A stretch of 64,000 nt of DNA from Alteripontixanthobacter maritimus (GTDB lineage Bacteria; Pseudomonadota; Alphaproteobacteria; Sphingomonadales; Sphingomonadaceae): NCBI RefSeq assembly GCF_003340475.1, contig NZ_QBKA01000002.1, forward strand, positions 443,501 through 507,500, in the 5' to 3' direction. The first letter of the stretch is position 1, and the number at the start of each line of letters is the position of its first letter. Positions 9,709-18,830 of the stretch are shown here, piece after piece. A program made the translations under genes and the position numbers. The notes under the pieces are model-generated. The model worked only from the letters and a program-made list of their open reading frames with translations, was not told the DNA's origin and ran no database searches.

Positions 9709-12700
9709 ATGTCCAACCGTTTTACCAAGGCTTCTCTGCTTACCGGGACCATCATGGCCGGCGCCATGATTGCAACCCCGGCCTTTGCACAGACGTCCAA
9801 CACCGATGACATGACCGATCAGGAAGTGTCCATGCAGGCCGCTCCTGACCAGGTTATCGGCGATCCCATCGTCATCACCGGTTCGCGCATCAAGCAGAAC
9901 ACCGCGACTGCAGCACCAATTGCCGTCGTGCAGGACGAAGAGTTCCAGCTGTCCGGTACGGTCAACGTCGAAAACGTGATCAACACGCTGCCGCAGGTCA
10001 TCCCCGGCACGACGTCCTTCTCCAACAACCCAGGTGGCGGCGTCTCCACGCTGAACCTTCGCGGTCTGGGCACTGCCCGTACGCTGGTGCTGGTCAACGG
10101 CCGTCGCTGGGTCAGCTTCGACACCTCGCAGGTTGTCGATCTCAACACCATTCCGTCGTTCCTGATTGATTCGGTCGACGTTGTGACGGGTGGTGCTTCC
10201 GCCGTTTACGGTTCCGACGCTCTTGCCGGTGTCGTCAACTTCCGCCTGCGTGAAGTCGAAGGCGCGGAACTCGGCGGTCAGTACTCGATCACCGAACGCG
10301 GTGATGGCGGTGCTTACGAAATCCACGGTGCCCTTGGTTCCGCATTCGCCGATGGTCGCGGTAACGCCACTGTTTACGGTGAGTACTTCAACCGCAGCGC
10401 CGTTTTCCAGGGCGATCGCGCGTTCTCCAACTTCGCAGTTGGTGGTGAAACCTTCGGCGCGCCTCTGCAGCAGTTCGGTTCTTCGACGCTGCCACAGGGT
10501 CGTATCAACTTCGCAAATTTCGTTGCTAGCGATGTTGGCACCGATCTTAATGGCGATGGTGACTTTGGCGATGTCGTGAATGGTGTGCGCGAAACGCCAC
10601 GTCTTCCGATTGCAAACGGCCTTATCTTCGATGATGCCGTGTTCGATAATGCTGGTTCGCCGCGTGCCCGTGCCGGTGACACGTACAACTATGCACCCGT
10701 CAACTATCTGCAGGTTCCGCAAGAGCGCTATCTGCTCGGTGGTTACGCCGATTACGAGTTCGCGGATGGCCATGAGTTCTTTACGGAAGTCAGCTACGTC
10801 AATAACCGCGTTGCCAACGAATTGGCAGCAACGCCCGTTACAGGCACGTTCAACCTCGACATCGCTACTGTTTCGCAGTTCCTCTCGCCTGCGGCGATCG
10901 CTGAACTGAACCAGATCGATGCCAACGAAGCGGCTGCAAGTGCAGAGCGTGTAGCTAACGGCCTTGCACCTCTTCCCGCGGCAGAACTGGGCGTGGTTTC
11001 CACATTTGTCCAGCGTCGTACGGTCGAGACCGGCGCCCGTAATTCGCTCGACGAGCGTAACGCATTCCGCGTTCTCGGCGGCGTCCGCGGCGACATTACC
11101 GACTGGTTGAACTACGATGCGTATTACTCTTACGCTCGTACACGCAACGCCAATATTCAGCAGGGCAACATCTCGCGCTCGGCCTTCCAGGCTGGCCTTG
11201 ATGGCACAGGTACGCCGATCAATATCTTCGGCCCGAACACCCTGACGCCAGAACAGATCGACGCTATTTCGATCCAGGCTCAGAACGGCGATGTTTCAAC
11301 CCTGCAGGTTGCCAGTGGCGCCCTGTCCGGCTCGGTCGGCGAGCTTGGCTTCGGCGGCGGACCCATCGGTTTTGCGATCGGTGCAGAGTACCGCAAGGTC
11401 GGTTCGCAGTTCCTTCCTGATACTGCGCTGTCATCCGGCGACGTAATCGGCTTCAACGCTGGCGATGCTACCGAAGGCAGCTACGACGTGAAGGAAGTGT
11501 TCGGCGAGCTGATCGTACCGGTGTTCGACACCGATAGCGGTCTGCGTCTGGAACTGACGGCCGCCGGTCGTTATTCGGACTATTCGCTTGACGCAGTTGG
11601 CGGTGTTGGCACCTACGCTGGTGGTATTCAGTTCTCGCCAATCCGCGATATCACGTTCCGTGCGCAGTATCAGCGCGCTGTTCGTGCCCCGAACGTGGGT
11701 GAACTGTTCGGCGGCCGTGCCATCGGTTTCCCCGGTGCAACCGACCCTTGTAACAATGCTCCGGGTGCCGGTGTCGATGCGGCGGGCCTTGCTCGTACTT
11801 GTGTCGCATCTGGTGTTCCAGCTGGTTCGGTCGGTAGTGGGACTATCCAGCAGAACGCCCAGATTCCTGCACTCTTCGGTGGCAACCCGGACCTTCAGGA
11901 AGAAACGTCGGACAGCTTCACCGCTGGTGTCGTTCTCCGGCCGACATTCCTGCCAGGCTTCACCTTGACAGCCGATTACTTCAATATCGAAATCGAAGAT
12001 GCAATTGCTACCTTCGCTGGCGGTTTGAACAACGCACTGGATCTCTGCTTCAACCAGGTTCAGGACATCAACGATCCGATCTGTGCTCCCTTCCGCGGAA
12101 CACGTAGCGCGACCGGCGATATCGTGACTGCCAACCCTCCTTTTGTCGGCAATGCGAACATCGCTAGCCTCGAAGTGGCTGGTATCGATCTCGAAGCGTC
12201 CTACACCACTACGGTTCCGTTCTCGCTGTTCAGCGACACGGGCGAGCAGGGCTTGAATCTCTCGTTCCTGGGTACGTGGACTGAGCGTTCGAACTTCGCA
12301 CCGATCCAGGGCGGCGACGTTCTGAACGAGTGTGCTGGCAAGTTCGGTGCTACCTGTGGCGAGCCTACACCTGAGTACAAATGGACCAGCCGTGCATCGT
12401 TCATTGATGGTCCGGTGACGACTTCGGTTCGCTGGCGTCACCTGAGCAGCGTCAACGACGATGATGATGGCGTTCTGTTCACCGACTTCAACGGTACCGA
12501 AGAGCTGGACTCCTATGACCTGATCGACCTCACCTTGGCGGTCGACCTCACGGAGCAGTTCAACTTCAATGTCGGCGTAACGAACCTGTTCGATACGCTT
12601 CCGGATACACCGGAATTCAATGCGGCAGGCGAAGTCAGCAACGATATCAGCGGTTCGCTGCTTGGTGATAACCAGGAACAGGCTAACACCTACCCGAGCA

Positions 12701-12753
12701 CTTACGACGTGCTGGGTCGCCGGTTCTTCGTTTCGGTCGGCTTCAAGTTCTAA
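9709..12753 (+). CDS. TonB-dependent outer membrane receptor
   Basis: A 1014-residue TonB-dependent receptor. Residues 1-27 are a signal peptide (ATPAFAQ). The TonB-box region reads DPIVITGSRIKQ (about 52-63), followed by the plug domain (LNLRGLGTARTLVLVNGRRW, AVYGSDALAGVVNF) and a beta-barrel ending in aromatic Phe (RRFFVSVGFKF). Unlike the receptor at 5.3-8.5 kb its codon use is uniform and typical of the window, suggesting a native, well-expressed gene. It resembles the large sphingomonad receptor group with plug motif LRGLGTxRTLVLVNGRR; substrate unknown. It is followed by a strong terminator and so is likely monocistronic. Confidence 0.95.
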   Translation: MSNRFTKASLLTGTIMAGAMIATPAFAQTSNTDDMTDQEVSMQAAPDQVIGDPIVITGSRIKQNTATAAPIAVVQDEEFQLSGTVNVENVINTLPQVIPGTTSFSNNPGGGVSTLNLRGLGTARTLVLVNGRRWVSFDTSQVVDLNTIPSFLIDSVDVVTGGASAVYGSDALAGVVNFRLREVEGAELGGQYSITERGDGGAYEIHGALGSAFADGRGNATVYGEYFNRSAVFQGDRAFSNFAVGGETFGAPLQQFGSSTLPQGRINFANFVASDVGTDLNGDGDFGDVVNGVRETPRLPIANGLIFDDAVFDNAGSPRARAGDTYNYAPVNYLQVPQERYLLGGYADYEFADGHEFFTEVSYVNNRVANELAATPVTGTFNLDIATVSQFLSPAAIAELNQIDANEAAASAERVANGLAPLPAAELGVVSTFVQRRTVETGARNSLDERNAFRVLGGVRGDITDWLNYDAYYSYARTRNANIQQGNISRSAFQAGLDGTGTPINIFGPNTLTPEQIDAISIQAQNGDVSTLQVASGALSGSVGELGFGGGPIGFAIGAEYRKVGSQFLPDTALSSGDVIGFNAGDATEGSYDVKEVFGELIVPVFDTDSGLRLELTAAGRYSDYSLDAVGGVGTYAGGIQFSPIRDITFRAQYQRAVRAPNVGELFGGRAIGFPGATDPCNNAPGAGVDAAGLARTCVASGVPAGSVGSGTIQQNAQIPALFGGNPDLQEETSDSFTAGVVLRPTFLPGFTLTADYFNIEIEDAIATFAGGLNNALDLCFNQVQDINDPICAPFRGTRSATGDIVTANPPFVGNANIASLEVAGIDLEASYTTTVPFSLFSDTGEQGLNLSFLGTWTERSNFAPIQGGDVLNECAGKFGATCGEPTPEYKWTSRASFIDGPVTTSVRWRHLSSVNDDDDGVLFTDFNGTEELDSYDLIDLTLAVDLTEQFNFNVGVTNLFDTLPDTPEFNAAGEVSNDISGSLLGDNQEQANTYPSTYDVLGRRFFVSVGFKF

Positions 12754-12775
12754 GCTAAGATCGACGATCAAATTG

Positions 12776-12806
12776 GGGCGGCGGACTTCGGTCCGCCGCC
12801 CTTTTT
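12776..12806 (+). terminator. Rho-independent terminator with UUCG tetraloop
   Basis: GGGCGGCGGAC (12776-12786) and GTCCGCCGCCC (12791-12801) form a perfect 11-bp stem closed by a C(UUCG)G tetraloop, with TTTTT at 12802-12806. It begins 22 bases after the receptor stop. Confidence 0.95.
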
Positions 12807-13176
12807 CGTGCGCGTTTCGGACGCTGGCATGGTCCGTCTCAGGCTCTCGTCGAGGCGGTTCGACCAAATGGTGTGGGCTAGTGCCTATTCAGGTGATGTA
12901 GCGAGAAGGCTGTGTGCCTTTCGCTATGGCGCTGTACTGCTTCTTCGCGCAGGCAAGGGGGCACGCGGTCCAAGGTGGGGCAGCAGTGGGCTGGTTCGCT
13001 TCATGATGGCCAGGGCACGGATGCCGCGAAACGTTCTGTGCGTACCGCTTTTCGGGTTCAGGTATCCGATTTGCGTAGCAGCATGGAGCGCGGCGCTTCG
13101 CCAAGCGTTTGCGCTGGCTGAGTTCGGAACGGAGCGGCTAGGACAGCGGTGAGGAATTAGGCTTGCGCCGGTATCC
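12807..13176. other. Non-coding stretch between terminator and methyltransferase gene
   Basis: No gene is supported in these 370 bases. Open frames exist on both strands (about 114 codons on plus, 71 on minus) but have arginine/alanine-rich, low-complexity translations typical of chance frames in GC-rich DNA, with no ribosome binding site or recognisable motif. A GGTTCGAC string near 12856 is not flanked by tRNA-like stems. It may be degraded sequence or hold an unannotated RNA. Confidence 0.4.
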
Positions 13177-14094
13177 TCAACTGTCGCTACGCTCCAGCCG
13201 ATAAAAGGTCGCAAAGGCCGCCGGATAAAGACCATCGGCCAGCTCATCACCCCCCACCAAGTTCAGACCGGCAATGCGCCAGCCATCCGCCAAACCCGCA
13301 TGATCGTCCGCCCGTGCGCAAGCCGATACGAGCGATCCGATACGGCCAAGCTCGTTGCGCGCCTTGTCCTCCAGCGTATTAAGCAAGCGCGCAACGTTGC
13401 CGGGATGATCGCGTAGTCCCAACCCCAGCGTCTGGCGGACTGCCTCGGCCAGTTCCCAAGCCGCCGAACGATCTCCAAACAAACGCGCTCCCTCAGCAGG
13501 TGCCGCTTGGACGGCATCAGGCACAGCGTGCAGCCCCATAGCGCGTGCCTTCAAGCTGCGCCGCGCAATCTCTAGCAAATTGCGTTCGTCCAGAACCCAG
13601 GCGAGGCCACTTGCCCGCTCGCGGTTATGGGCAAGGATCGGTCCGTCGCCGCGATGCAGCATCAGTCCGATGATTGCGCCGGGTCTGGTTACCCGCGCAA
13701 TTTCCGAGGAGACCTTCGCGGTATCGCCATATTCAAAACCGAACTGGCTAGTCACGACATCGAAATGCGCGTCGGCATAGGGCAACTGCTCCATCGCAAT
13801 TCCGCCGCGCGATTTGGTTCCACGCGGGGCTTTGGGTAGCACCGGCGCGCGGTCGATGCCCAACAGCTTGGCTTTCGGGCGGACGGCCTGGAAGTGAGCC
13901 ATCACCCGCCCGTCTCCTGTCGCCAGATCAAGCGCAGTAAACTTAGGCGGCAGCTCTTTGGCGAATGCAGTCCAGCATTCCCGCTGCGCAGCATCGATCG
14001 AGCGATAGCCGTCAGGCAGACAGCCGCCGGACTCCCTGGCGGCATCGTCGGCCCAGAAATCGTTCCACGAAGCGGCGTCCTGCGGGGTAGTCAT
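13177..14094 (-). CDS. Class I SAM-dependent methyltransferase, third gene of oxygenase operon
   Basis: A 305-residue class I methyltransferase. The glycine-rich motif I (LDLATGDGRV, about 54-63) and an acidic motif II residue (LLGIDRAP) define the SAM-binding Rossmann fold, followed by motif IV (HFDVVTSQFGFEY). The C-terminal half is longer than in minimal methyltransferases and may recognise the acceptor, which cannot be named. The ATG at 14094 lies seven bases after the stop of the TPR/oxygenase gene, so co-translation is likely. An 11-base direct repeat (ATCATCGGGCG on plus) spans this junction. It resembles ubiquinone/menaquinone-type methyltransferases only at fold level. Confidence 0.85.
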   Translation of the reverse strand: MTTPQDAASWNDFWADDAARESGGCLPDGYRSIDAAQRECWTAFAKELPPKFTALDLATGDGRVMAHFQAVRPKAKLLGIDRAPVLPKAPRGTKSRGGIAMEQLPYADAHFDVVTSQFGFEYGDTAKVSSEIARVTRPGAIIGLMLHRGDGPILAHNRERASGLAWVLDERNLLEIARRSLKARAMGLHAVPDAVQAAPAEGARLFGDRSAAWELAEAVRQTLGLGLRDHPGNVARLLNTLEDKARNELGRIGSLVSACARADDHAGLADGWRIAGLNLVGGDELADGLYPAAFATFYRLERSDS

Positions 14095-14101
14095 CGGGCG
14101 A

Positions 14102-15808
14102 TCATCGGGCGGAAGCCCCTCTTACATCGAATGCGGTTGTCAGGCGGGTCCCGGCGTCGAATGGGCCGGTACTGTGGTAGAGCGTGCTGGGAAACAACGC
14201 CAGATAGCCTGCGCGCGGACGGATGACGCGCAACGGTTCAAGCTCCATCCGCAAATCAGGCGGCGCGCGGCCCAGTTCCAAAGCGCCCTGCAATTCACTA
14301 TCGCTCGCCGCACCTGCTTGCTGTTGTATGGCGGGCGGCAGTTCGCAGTAGAGTGCGGAGGAGAGCAAACCCTCGGGGTGAATGTGTGCAGTATGATAAT
14401 CGCCACCGCCCGTCAGGCGGATGGACCAAGAACCGGCGATGCTCCATGGCAGGTTTCGTTGGCTCAGCAGTGGATGGGTATCATCCCGGGGCGGCAGATT
14501 GGTGCGATAGGTTTCCAGGGTCGCCATCAGCGCATCATGCAGGGCGCGCAATTCAGGCTCCGTCCGGTCGAACAGGATGCCACGCGTCTGGGTTCCCCCA
14601 CGCAGCGACTGGCCAAGCGGGAAGCAGGATACGTCATGGAGCTGGTGGAGTACCGGGATGGCGCGGTGCACCACATCGGCATCGCCTTCCAGCGGCAGAA
14701 GTTGCACCAACCCGTCCTGCCCGTGCAACCATTGCGCGCGTTCGTCATCCAGCATCCGCCAGCACAGATCGCGCGCCGCCCACGCGCCCACCATGCCGGG
14801 CTTCATCGCGATTGCGCTGGCTAGCAATACCTCAGCCTCGATAAACTCACCGCGCCGCATCAGGTGGCGCGCTTTGGCGAAGACGGCAGCGACGGATTCA
14901 TCGTCGAGCGCAGCGAACGCCGCATCGGCCTCGTCCATTCGTCCCGCCGCGCTGGCCTGTGCCGACTTGGCGAGCAACAAGGCGGGCGCATCGGGATGTT
15001 TTGCGAGGCCTGCTTTCGCGGCCTCAAGCGCTTCCAGATGGCGGTCTGCACGGTCGAGATGGGCGATCCATTCCACCCATATATCCACGCCGGCATCAGC
15101 CTGCTGCACCGCGCTCGCAAAAGGCGCGGTAAAGTCCTCCATTCCCGAAGCCAGATTGAGCTGTGTCAAATAGGTCAGGCCGGGCAGCCAATTTGGTCCT
15201 TGCCGGACGATTTCCTCGGCCAATTGCCGGGCTGCCTCGGCATCGCCTACAGCCTCCAGCGCTTGCGCCTTGCCGAGCCAGCCATCGGGATCGGCGGGAT
15301 TACGGGCGAGGGCGGTGTCGAAACGCGCAACCGCATCGCTTTCCGCCCGTTCCAGCGCCACACGGGCCCTGCCAGCCAGCGCCTTTGCATGAGTGGGCTC
15401 GGTCGCCAGCGCCGCATCGAACCAGCGAGATGCCGCATACAATTCGCGCAATTCGTAATGCAAAGCGCCGCGCACCGCGCAATAGCGGGCGGAGCTTTGC
15501 GCCGTCCCTGCAAGGGGTTCCAGCAACCGTAGCCCGGCATCGAACTGGCGCAAATGCGATAACGCGATGGCGAGATTGAGCACGTATTCCAGTGCATCCG
15601 GTTCGGCCTCGACCGCCTGCAGGAACCAGTCCCGCGCCGCGGCAAACTCGCGCGCACGCATTTCCACATTGCCAGCCGTGTTGGCGAGACCAGCATTGTT
15701 GGGATACGCCGCACACAATTGTGCCAACAATCTTCGGGCGGTCGCAACATCGCCCGCTGCTTCCGCATCCAGCGCACGCTGGCGGATAGTCGCAGGCGCG
15801 TCGGCCAT
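14102..15808 (-). CDS. TPR protein with C-terminal Fe(II)/2-oxoglutarate oxygenase domain
   Basis: A 568-residue two-part protein. Residues 1 to about 350 are alpha-helical tetratricopeptide-like repeats (recurrent Ala/Leu/Tyr spacing, DPDGWLGKAQALEAVGD). The C-terminal 200 residues match the putative 2OG-Fe(II) oxygenase family seen fused to TPRs. They carry an HxH-type iron motif (AHIHPEG, His475/His477), a strand (SSALYCELP), a distal ligand (TLYHSTGPF, His545) and the 2-oxoglutarate-binding Arg555 (TRLTTAFDV). The ATG at 15808 overlaps the upstream stop by one base (TGATG), implying translational coupling; a longer in-frame reading to 16210 would overlap the upstream oxygenase. TPRs usually bind proteins, so a protein substrate or partner is plausible, but the reaction is unknown. 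Confidence 0.85.
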   Translation of the reverse strand: MADAPATIRQRALDAEAAGDVATARRLLAQLCAAYPNNAGLANTAGNVEMRAREFAAARDWFLQAVEAEPDALEYVLNLAIALSHLRQFDAGLRLLEPLAGTAQSSARYCAVRGALHYELRELYAASRWFDAALATEPTHAKALAGRARVALERAESDAVARFDTALARNPADPDGWLGKAQALEAVGDAEAARQLAEEIVRQGPNWLPGLTYLTQLNLASGMEDFTAPFASAVQQADAGVDIWVEWIAHLDRADRHLEALEAAKAGLAKHPDAPALLLAKSAQASAAGRMDEADAAFAALDDESVAAVFAKARHLMRRGEFIEAEVLLASAIAMKPGMVGAWAARDLCWRMLDDERAQWLHGQDGLVQLLPLEGDADVVHRAIPVLHQLHDVSCFPLGQSLRGGTQTRGILFDRTEPELRALHDALMATLETYRTNLPPRDDTHPLLSQRNLPWSIAGSWSIRLTGGGDYHTAHIHPEGLLSSALYCELPPAIQQQAGAASDSELQGALELGRAPPDLRMELEPLRVIRPRAGYLALFPSTLYHSTGPFDAGTRLTTAFDVRGASAR

Positions 15809-16575
15809 CAGACGTTGCGGACCCATCCGGTGATGGCATAGCGGCCAAGCGGAGCGAACGGCGGCACGAAGCCAACCGAATGCGCCTGCGGGACGGCGAA
15901 CATATTGAGGCTGTTGAAGCGGGGCCGAAACGCGCATTCGATATTGCCATCCTGGTCGAAGAAATTGAGATAGCCGCCCCAGTCGGGCTTCCAGTCGTCC
16001 ACCGTCAGATTGAGGACATAGGCAACCTTCCACCCTTCCGCCACATGGCTGTCGGTATGCAACCCCAGGAAGTGCTGCGGCGCGTAAAGCGTGGCCTGCC
16101 CGTCGGCCTTGATCAGGTCGTCCATGCCGGTGACTTCGCGCACCAGCCCGAGAAATTTCGGCGTATTCAGATATTCGATCAGCAGATCGTGCGCGCCGCC
16201 CTCGTTCCATTTCTCGAGATAGCCCTGAACCAGCGAATACTGCGCATAGCAGAAGGCATAATCCCCACGCGCAGCCGCTTTGCCGGCAGCCTGTGTCAGC
16301 CGGGCAAGGCGCTGCTGCCCCGCTTGCGTGTTTAACTCCGCGGGCGGGACTTGCGCCGGGCCACCGACTTCGCCGCCTGCATTACCCGAATTCGCTCCAT
16401 CGCCCGGCGCGGTCGCCATGCCCCAGGCGGTGCCGCGCGCCAGTACATCGCGTATCTCGCGCGCGGATTCGTTGGTCAACACGTCCCGGATCTGAATCCG
16501 GCGCCGGCTTGCGAAACGCGCCGCTAGTTCCTCGCGATCGAGGGCAGGGTTCAGTTCGAACAGGGTTTTTGCCAT
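15808..16575 (-). CDS. Fe(II)/2-oxoglutarate oxygenase, prolyl 4-hydroxylase-like
   Basis: A 255-residue cytoplasmic dioxygenase of the prolyl-4-hydroxylase/EGL-9 type. It has the complete facial triad and cosubstrate residues: HTD (His173, Asp175), distal His232 (PQAHSVGF) and Arg245 (GRYAITGW). The double-stranded beta-helix core is about 160-255, with an N-terminal helical part. Family members hydroxylate protein or peptide side chains, using O2 and 2-oxoglutarate and releasing succinate and CO2. The ATG at 16575 gives a clean N-terminus; a start at 16677 would add 34 basic residues not typical of the family. It is the first gene of a three-gene operon with a second oxygenase and a methyltransferase, and is divergent from the thiolase gene 134 bases away. 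Confidence 0.9.
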   Translation of the reverse strand: MAKTLFELNPALDREELAARFASRRRIQIRDVLTNESAREIRDVLARGTAWGMATAPGDGANSGNAGGEVGGPAQVPPAELNTQAGQQRLARLTQAAGKAAARGDYAFCYAQYSLVQGYLEKWNEGGAHDLLIEYLNTPKFLGLVREVTGMDDLIKADGQATLYAPQHFLGLHTDSHVAEGWKVAYVLNLTVDDWKPDWGGYLNFFDQDGNIECAFRPRFNSLNMFAVPQAHSVGFVPPFAPLGRYAITGWVRNV

Positions 16576-16709
16576 CGCACAGGTTCTGTAAGACTTCGCC
16601 GCGCGAAACAAGCGTGCAGCGGCAAGTCCGGCGGCGTTTTCCTTGACGCGGCGATACGCCATGCGACAAGTGGCCAATCGAAACTGGTTGGAAAAGACAG
16701 GAGAGCAGC

Positions 16710-17882
16710 GTGGCCGAAGCCTATATCGTCGAAGCAGTCAGGACCGCAGGCGGGCGGCGCGGTGGCCGGTTGGCTGGCGTCCACCCGGTCGATCTGGCGG
16801 CCAGATCGCTCGATGCGGTGATGGAGCGCAGCGGGGTCGACCCCCAGGGTATCGACGATGTGATCATGGGCTGCGTCAGCCAGGCGGGCGAACAGGCCAT
16901 GCAGGTTGGGCGCAATGCCGTGCTCGCTAGCAAGCATCTGCTCGAATCGACACCGGCTGTCACTATCGACCGCCAGTGCGGATCGAGCCAGCAGGCCATC
17001 CAGTTTGCCGCGCAGGCCGTGATGAGCGGCACACAGGATGCTGTCATCGCCGCAGGGATCGAGAGCATGAGCCGCGTACCGATGGGTTCCACCGCCACGC
17101 TGCACATGAAGGAAGGGCTGGGCGGCTACAAATCGCCCGGTTTGGAAGAAAAATATCCCGGCATCATGTGGTCGCAATTCATGGGCGCCGAGATGATCGC
17201 GCAGAAGCACGATCTGTCGAAGGACGATCTCGACCGGTTCTCGCTCTCCAGTCATGAAAAAGCCATCGCGGCCACGAAGTCCGGCGCGTTCGACGCTGAA
17301 ATTGTCCCCGTCGCCATCGAAACCCCCGAGGGCGAGGAGATGCACACGGTGGACGAGGGCATCCGGTTCGACGCAACGCTCGATAGCATCGCATCCGTCA
17401 AGAAACTGAGCGAGGAGGGGCGCATTACGGCCGCTAGTGCCAGCCAGATTTGCGACGGGTCGAGCGCGGTCATGGTAGTGTCGGAGCAGTTTCTGAAGGA
17501 CCATAACCTCACACCGATGGCGCGCATTCACAATCTTACCGTGACGGCGGGTGATCCGGTCATCATGCTGGAAGAACCGCTGTTCGCGACCGACAAGGCG
17601 CTGAAACGTGCGGGCATGACAATGGATGAGATCGACCTGTACGAAGTGAACGAGGCCTTTGCGCCAGTGCCGCTGGCATGGCTGAAGCACACCGGTGCCG
17701 ATCCCGATAAGTTGAACGTCAATGGCGGCGCGATTGCGCTGGGCCACCCGCTCGGCGCATCGGGAACCAAGCTGATGGCGACCCTGCTACAAGGCTTGAA
17801 GGCACGCGGCGGAAGATACGGCCTGCAAACTATGTGCGAAGGCGGCGGCGTGGCGAATGTAACGATTGTCGAGGCACTTTAA
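16710..17882 (+). CDS. Acetyl-CoA C-acyltransferase (thiolase)
   Basis: A 390-residue thiolase that cleaves 3-ketoacyl-CoA with CoA (or condenses two acyl-CoAs). The catalytic set is complete: acylated Cys90 (DRQCGSS), His346 (ALGHPLGASG) and general base Cys376 (TMCEGGG). Length is normal. The start is GTG at 16710 with AGGAGAG five bases upstream; no in-frame ATG gives a better N-terminus. With the downstream SDR and the enoyl-CoA hydratase it forms a beta-oxidation-like group, although about 140 bases and a repeat separate the first two. Degradative versus biosynthetic type cannot be settled by eye. Confidence 0.93.
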   Translation: MAEAYIVEAVRTAGGRRGGRLAGVHPVDLAARSLDAVMERSGVDPQGIDDVIMGCVSQAGEQAMQVGRNAVLASKHLLESTPAVTIDRQCGSSQQAIQFAAQAVMSGTQDAVIAAGIESMSRVPMGSTATLHMKEGLGGYKSPGLEEKYPGIMWSQFMGAEMIAQKHDLSKDDLDRFSLSSHEKAIAATKSGAFDAEIVPVAIETPEGEEMHTVDEGIRFDATLDSIASVKKLSEEGRITAASASQICDGSSAVMVVSEQFLKDHNLTPMARIHNLTVTAGDPVIMLEEPLFATDKALKRAGMTMDEIDLYEVNEAFAPVPLAWLKHTGADPDKLNVNGGAIALGHPLGASGTKLMATLLQGLKARGGRYGLQTMCEGGGVANVTIVEAL

Positions 17883-17906
17883 GAGACAGATCAACTTTTC
17901 TAGTTT

Positions 17907-17998
17907 CCGCTCAGCCTAAGCTTATCGAAGAATCGCACTTTTCTTCTGACCTTACGCCAAAGTTAAGTACGGTCCTTCGACCAGCTCAGGACGAGCGG
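17907..17998. repeat. REP-like interspersed element, two inverted arms
   Basis: A 24-base arm at 17907-17930 and a 24-base arm at 17975-17998 (starting CTTCGACCAGCTCAGGACGA) are inverted copies of each other with 19 of 24 matches, 44 bases apart. The right arm resembles the CTTCGACAAGCTCAGGACGAGCGG repeat scattered in sphingomonad and related genomes (from memory, not searched). It fills most of the gap between the thiolase and SDR genes and could fold as a long hairpin between them. Confidence 0.75.
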
Positions 17999-18021
17999 TT
18001 TTCTCTGTTACAAGGATTTTA

Positions 18022-18810
18022 ATGATGGAAATCAACGCAAACACACCCGCGGTCGTCACCGGTGGCGCATCCGGACTTGGCGAAGCAACCGCGCGCGCTC
18101 TGGCGGCCAAGGGGGCTAAAGTCGCTATTTTCGACTTGCAGGAGGAGAAGGGCCAGGCCGTCGCCAAGGATATTGGCGGCATTTTCTGCGAAGTGAACGT
18201 GACGACCGACGAGAGCGTCGATGCCGGCTTTGCCAAGGCACGCGAAGCCCATGGGCAGGAACGGATACTGGTCAATTGCGCCGGTACCGGCAGCGCGATC
18301 AAGACCGCTAGCCGCGATAAGCAGACAGGCGAGATCAAGCACTTCCCGCTCGATGCGTTCAACTGGCTGATCCAGATCAACCTCGTCGGCACCTTCCGCT
18401 GCATCGCCAAATCCGCCGCCGGCATGATGAGCGCCGATCCGCTGTCCGATGACGGTGACCGCGGTGCTATCGTGAACACCGCCAGCGTTGCGGGCGAAGA
18501 TGGCCAGATCGGACAGGCGGCCTACTCCGCGTCCAAAGGCGGCGTCATCGGCATGACCCTGCCCATCGCGCGCGACCTGATGCGCGAAGGAATTCGGGTG
18601 AACACCATCCTGCCGGGCATTTTCAACACCCCGCTGATGAACGCGGCGCCGCCGCAGGTGAAGGAAGCGCTGGCAGCCAGCGTGCCGTTCCCCAAACGGC
18701 TTGGCCATCCTGAAGAATACGCACATCTTGCCTGCGCCATGATTGAAAACGGCTATTTCAATGGCGAGGACGTGCGTCTCGACGGTTCCATCCGCATGGC
18801 CCCCCGTTAA
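18022..18810 (+). CDS. SDR family NAD-dependent dehydrogenase, 3-hydroxyacyl-CoA dehydrogenase type 2-like
   Basis: A 262-residue classical short-chain dehydrogenase. It shows the cofactor motif TGGASGLG near the N-terminus, an acidic residue after strand beta-2 (IFDLQ) favouring NAD over NADP, NCAG in place of NNAG, and the catalytic Ser plus YSASK (Tyr-x3-Lys). The overall pattern, including IKHFPLDAFNWLIQINLVGTF split by a charged insert, resembles type 2 3-hydroxyacyl-CoA dehydrogenases. Adjoining thiolase and enoyl-CoA hydratase genes support a role in acyl-CoA oxidation. Two adjacent ATG codons begin the frame behind AAGGA; either may be used. Confidence 0.9.
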   Translation: MMEINANTPAVVTGGASGLGEATARALAAKGAKVAIFDLQEEKGQAVAKDIGGIFCEVNVTTDESVDAGFAKAREAHGQERILVNCAGTGSAIKTASRDKQTGEIKHFPLDAFNWLIQINLVGTFRCIAKSAAGMMSADPLSDDGDRGAIVNTASVAGEDGQIGQAAYSASKGGVIGMTLPIARDLMREGIRVNTILPGIFNTPLMNAAPPQVKEALAASVPFPKRLGHPEEYAHLACAMIENGYFNGEDVRLDGSIRMAPR

Positions 18811-18830
18811 AGTGCTCGCTTCCGCAACAG

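Noticed and set aside
9466-12867. Long minus-strand open frames (435 and 478 codons) opposite the second TonB receptor
   Set aside because: Antisense shadows of a clear receptor gene, low-complexity translation without motifs.
12840-12900. Possible tRNA suggested by GGTTCGAC near 12856
   Set aside because: Flanking bases do not form a T-stem or acceptor stem, and no cloverleaf could be drawn.
16551-17747. 398-codon minus-strand frame opposite the thiolase
   Set aside because: Antisense to an intact thiolase with complete catalytic residues.
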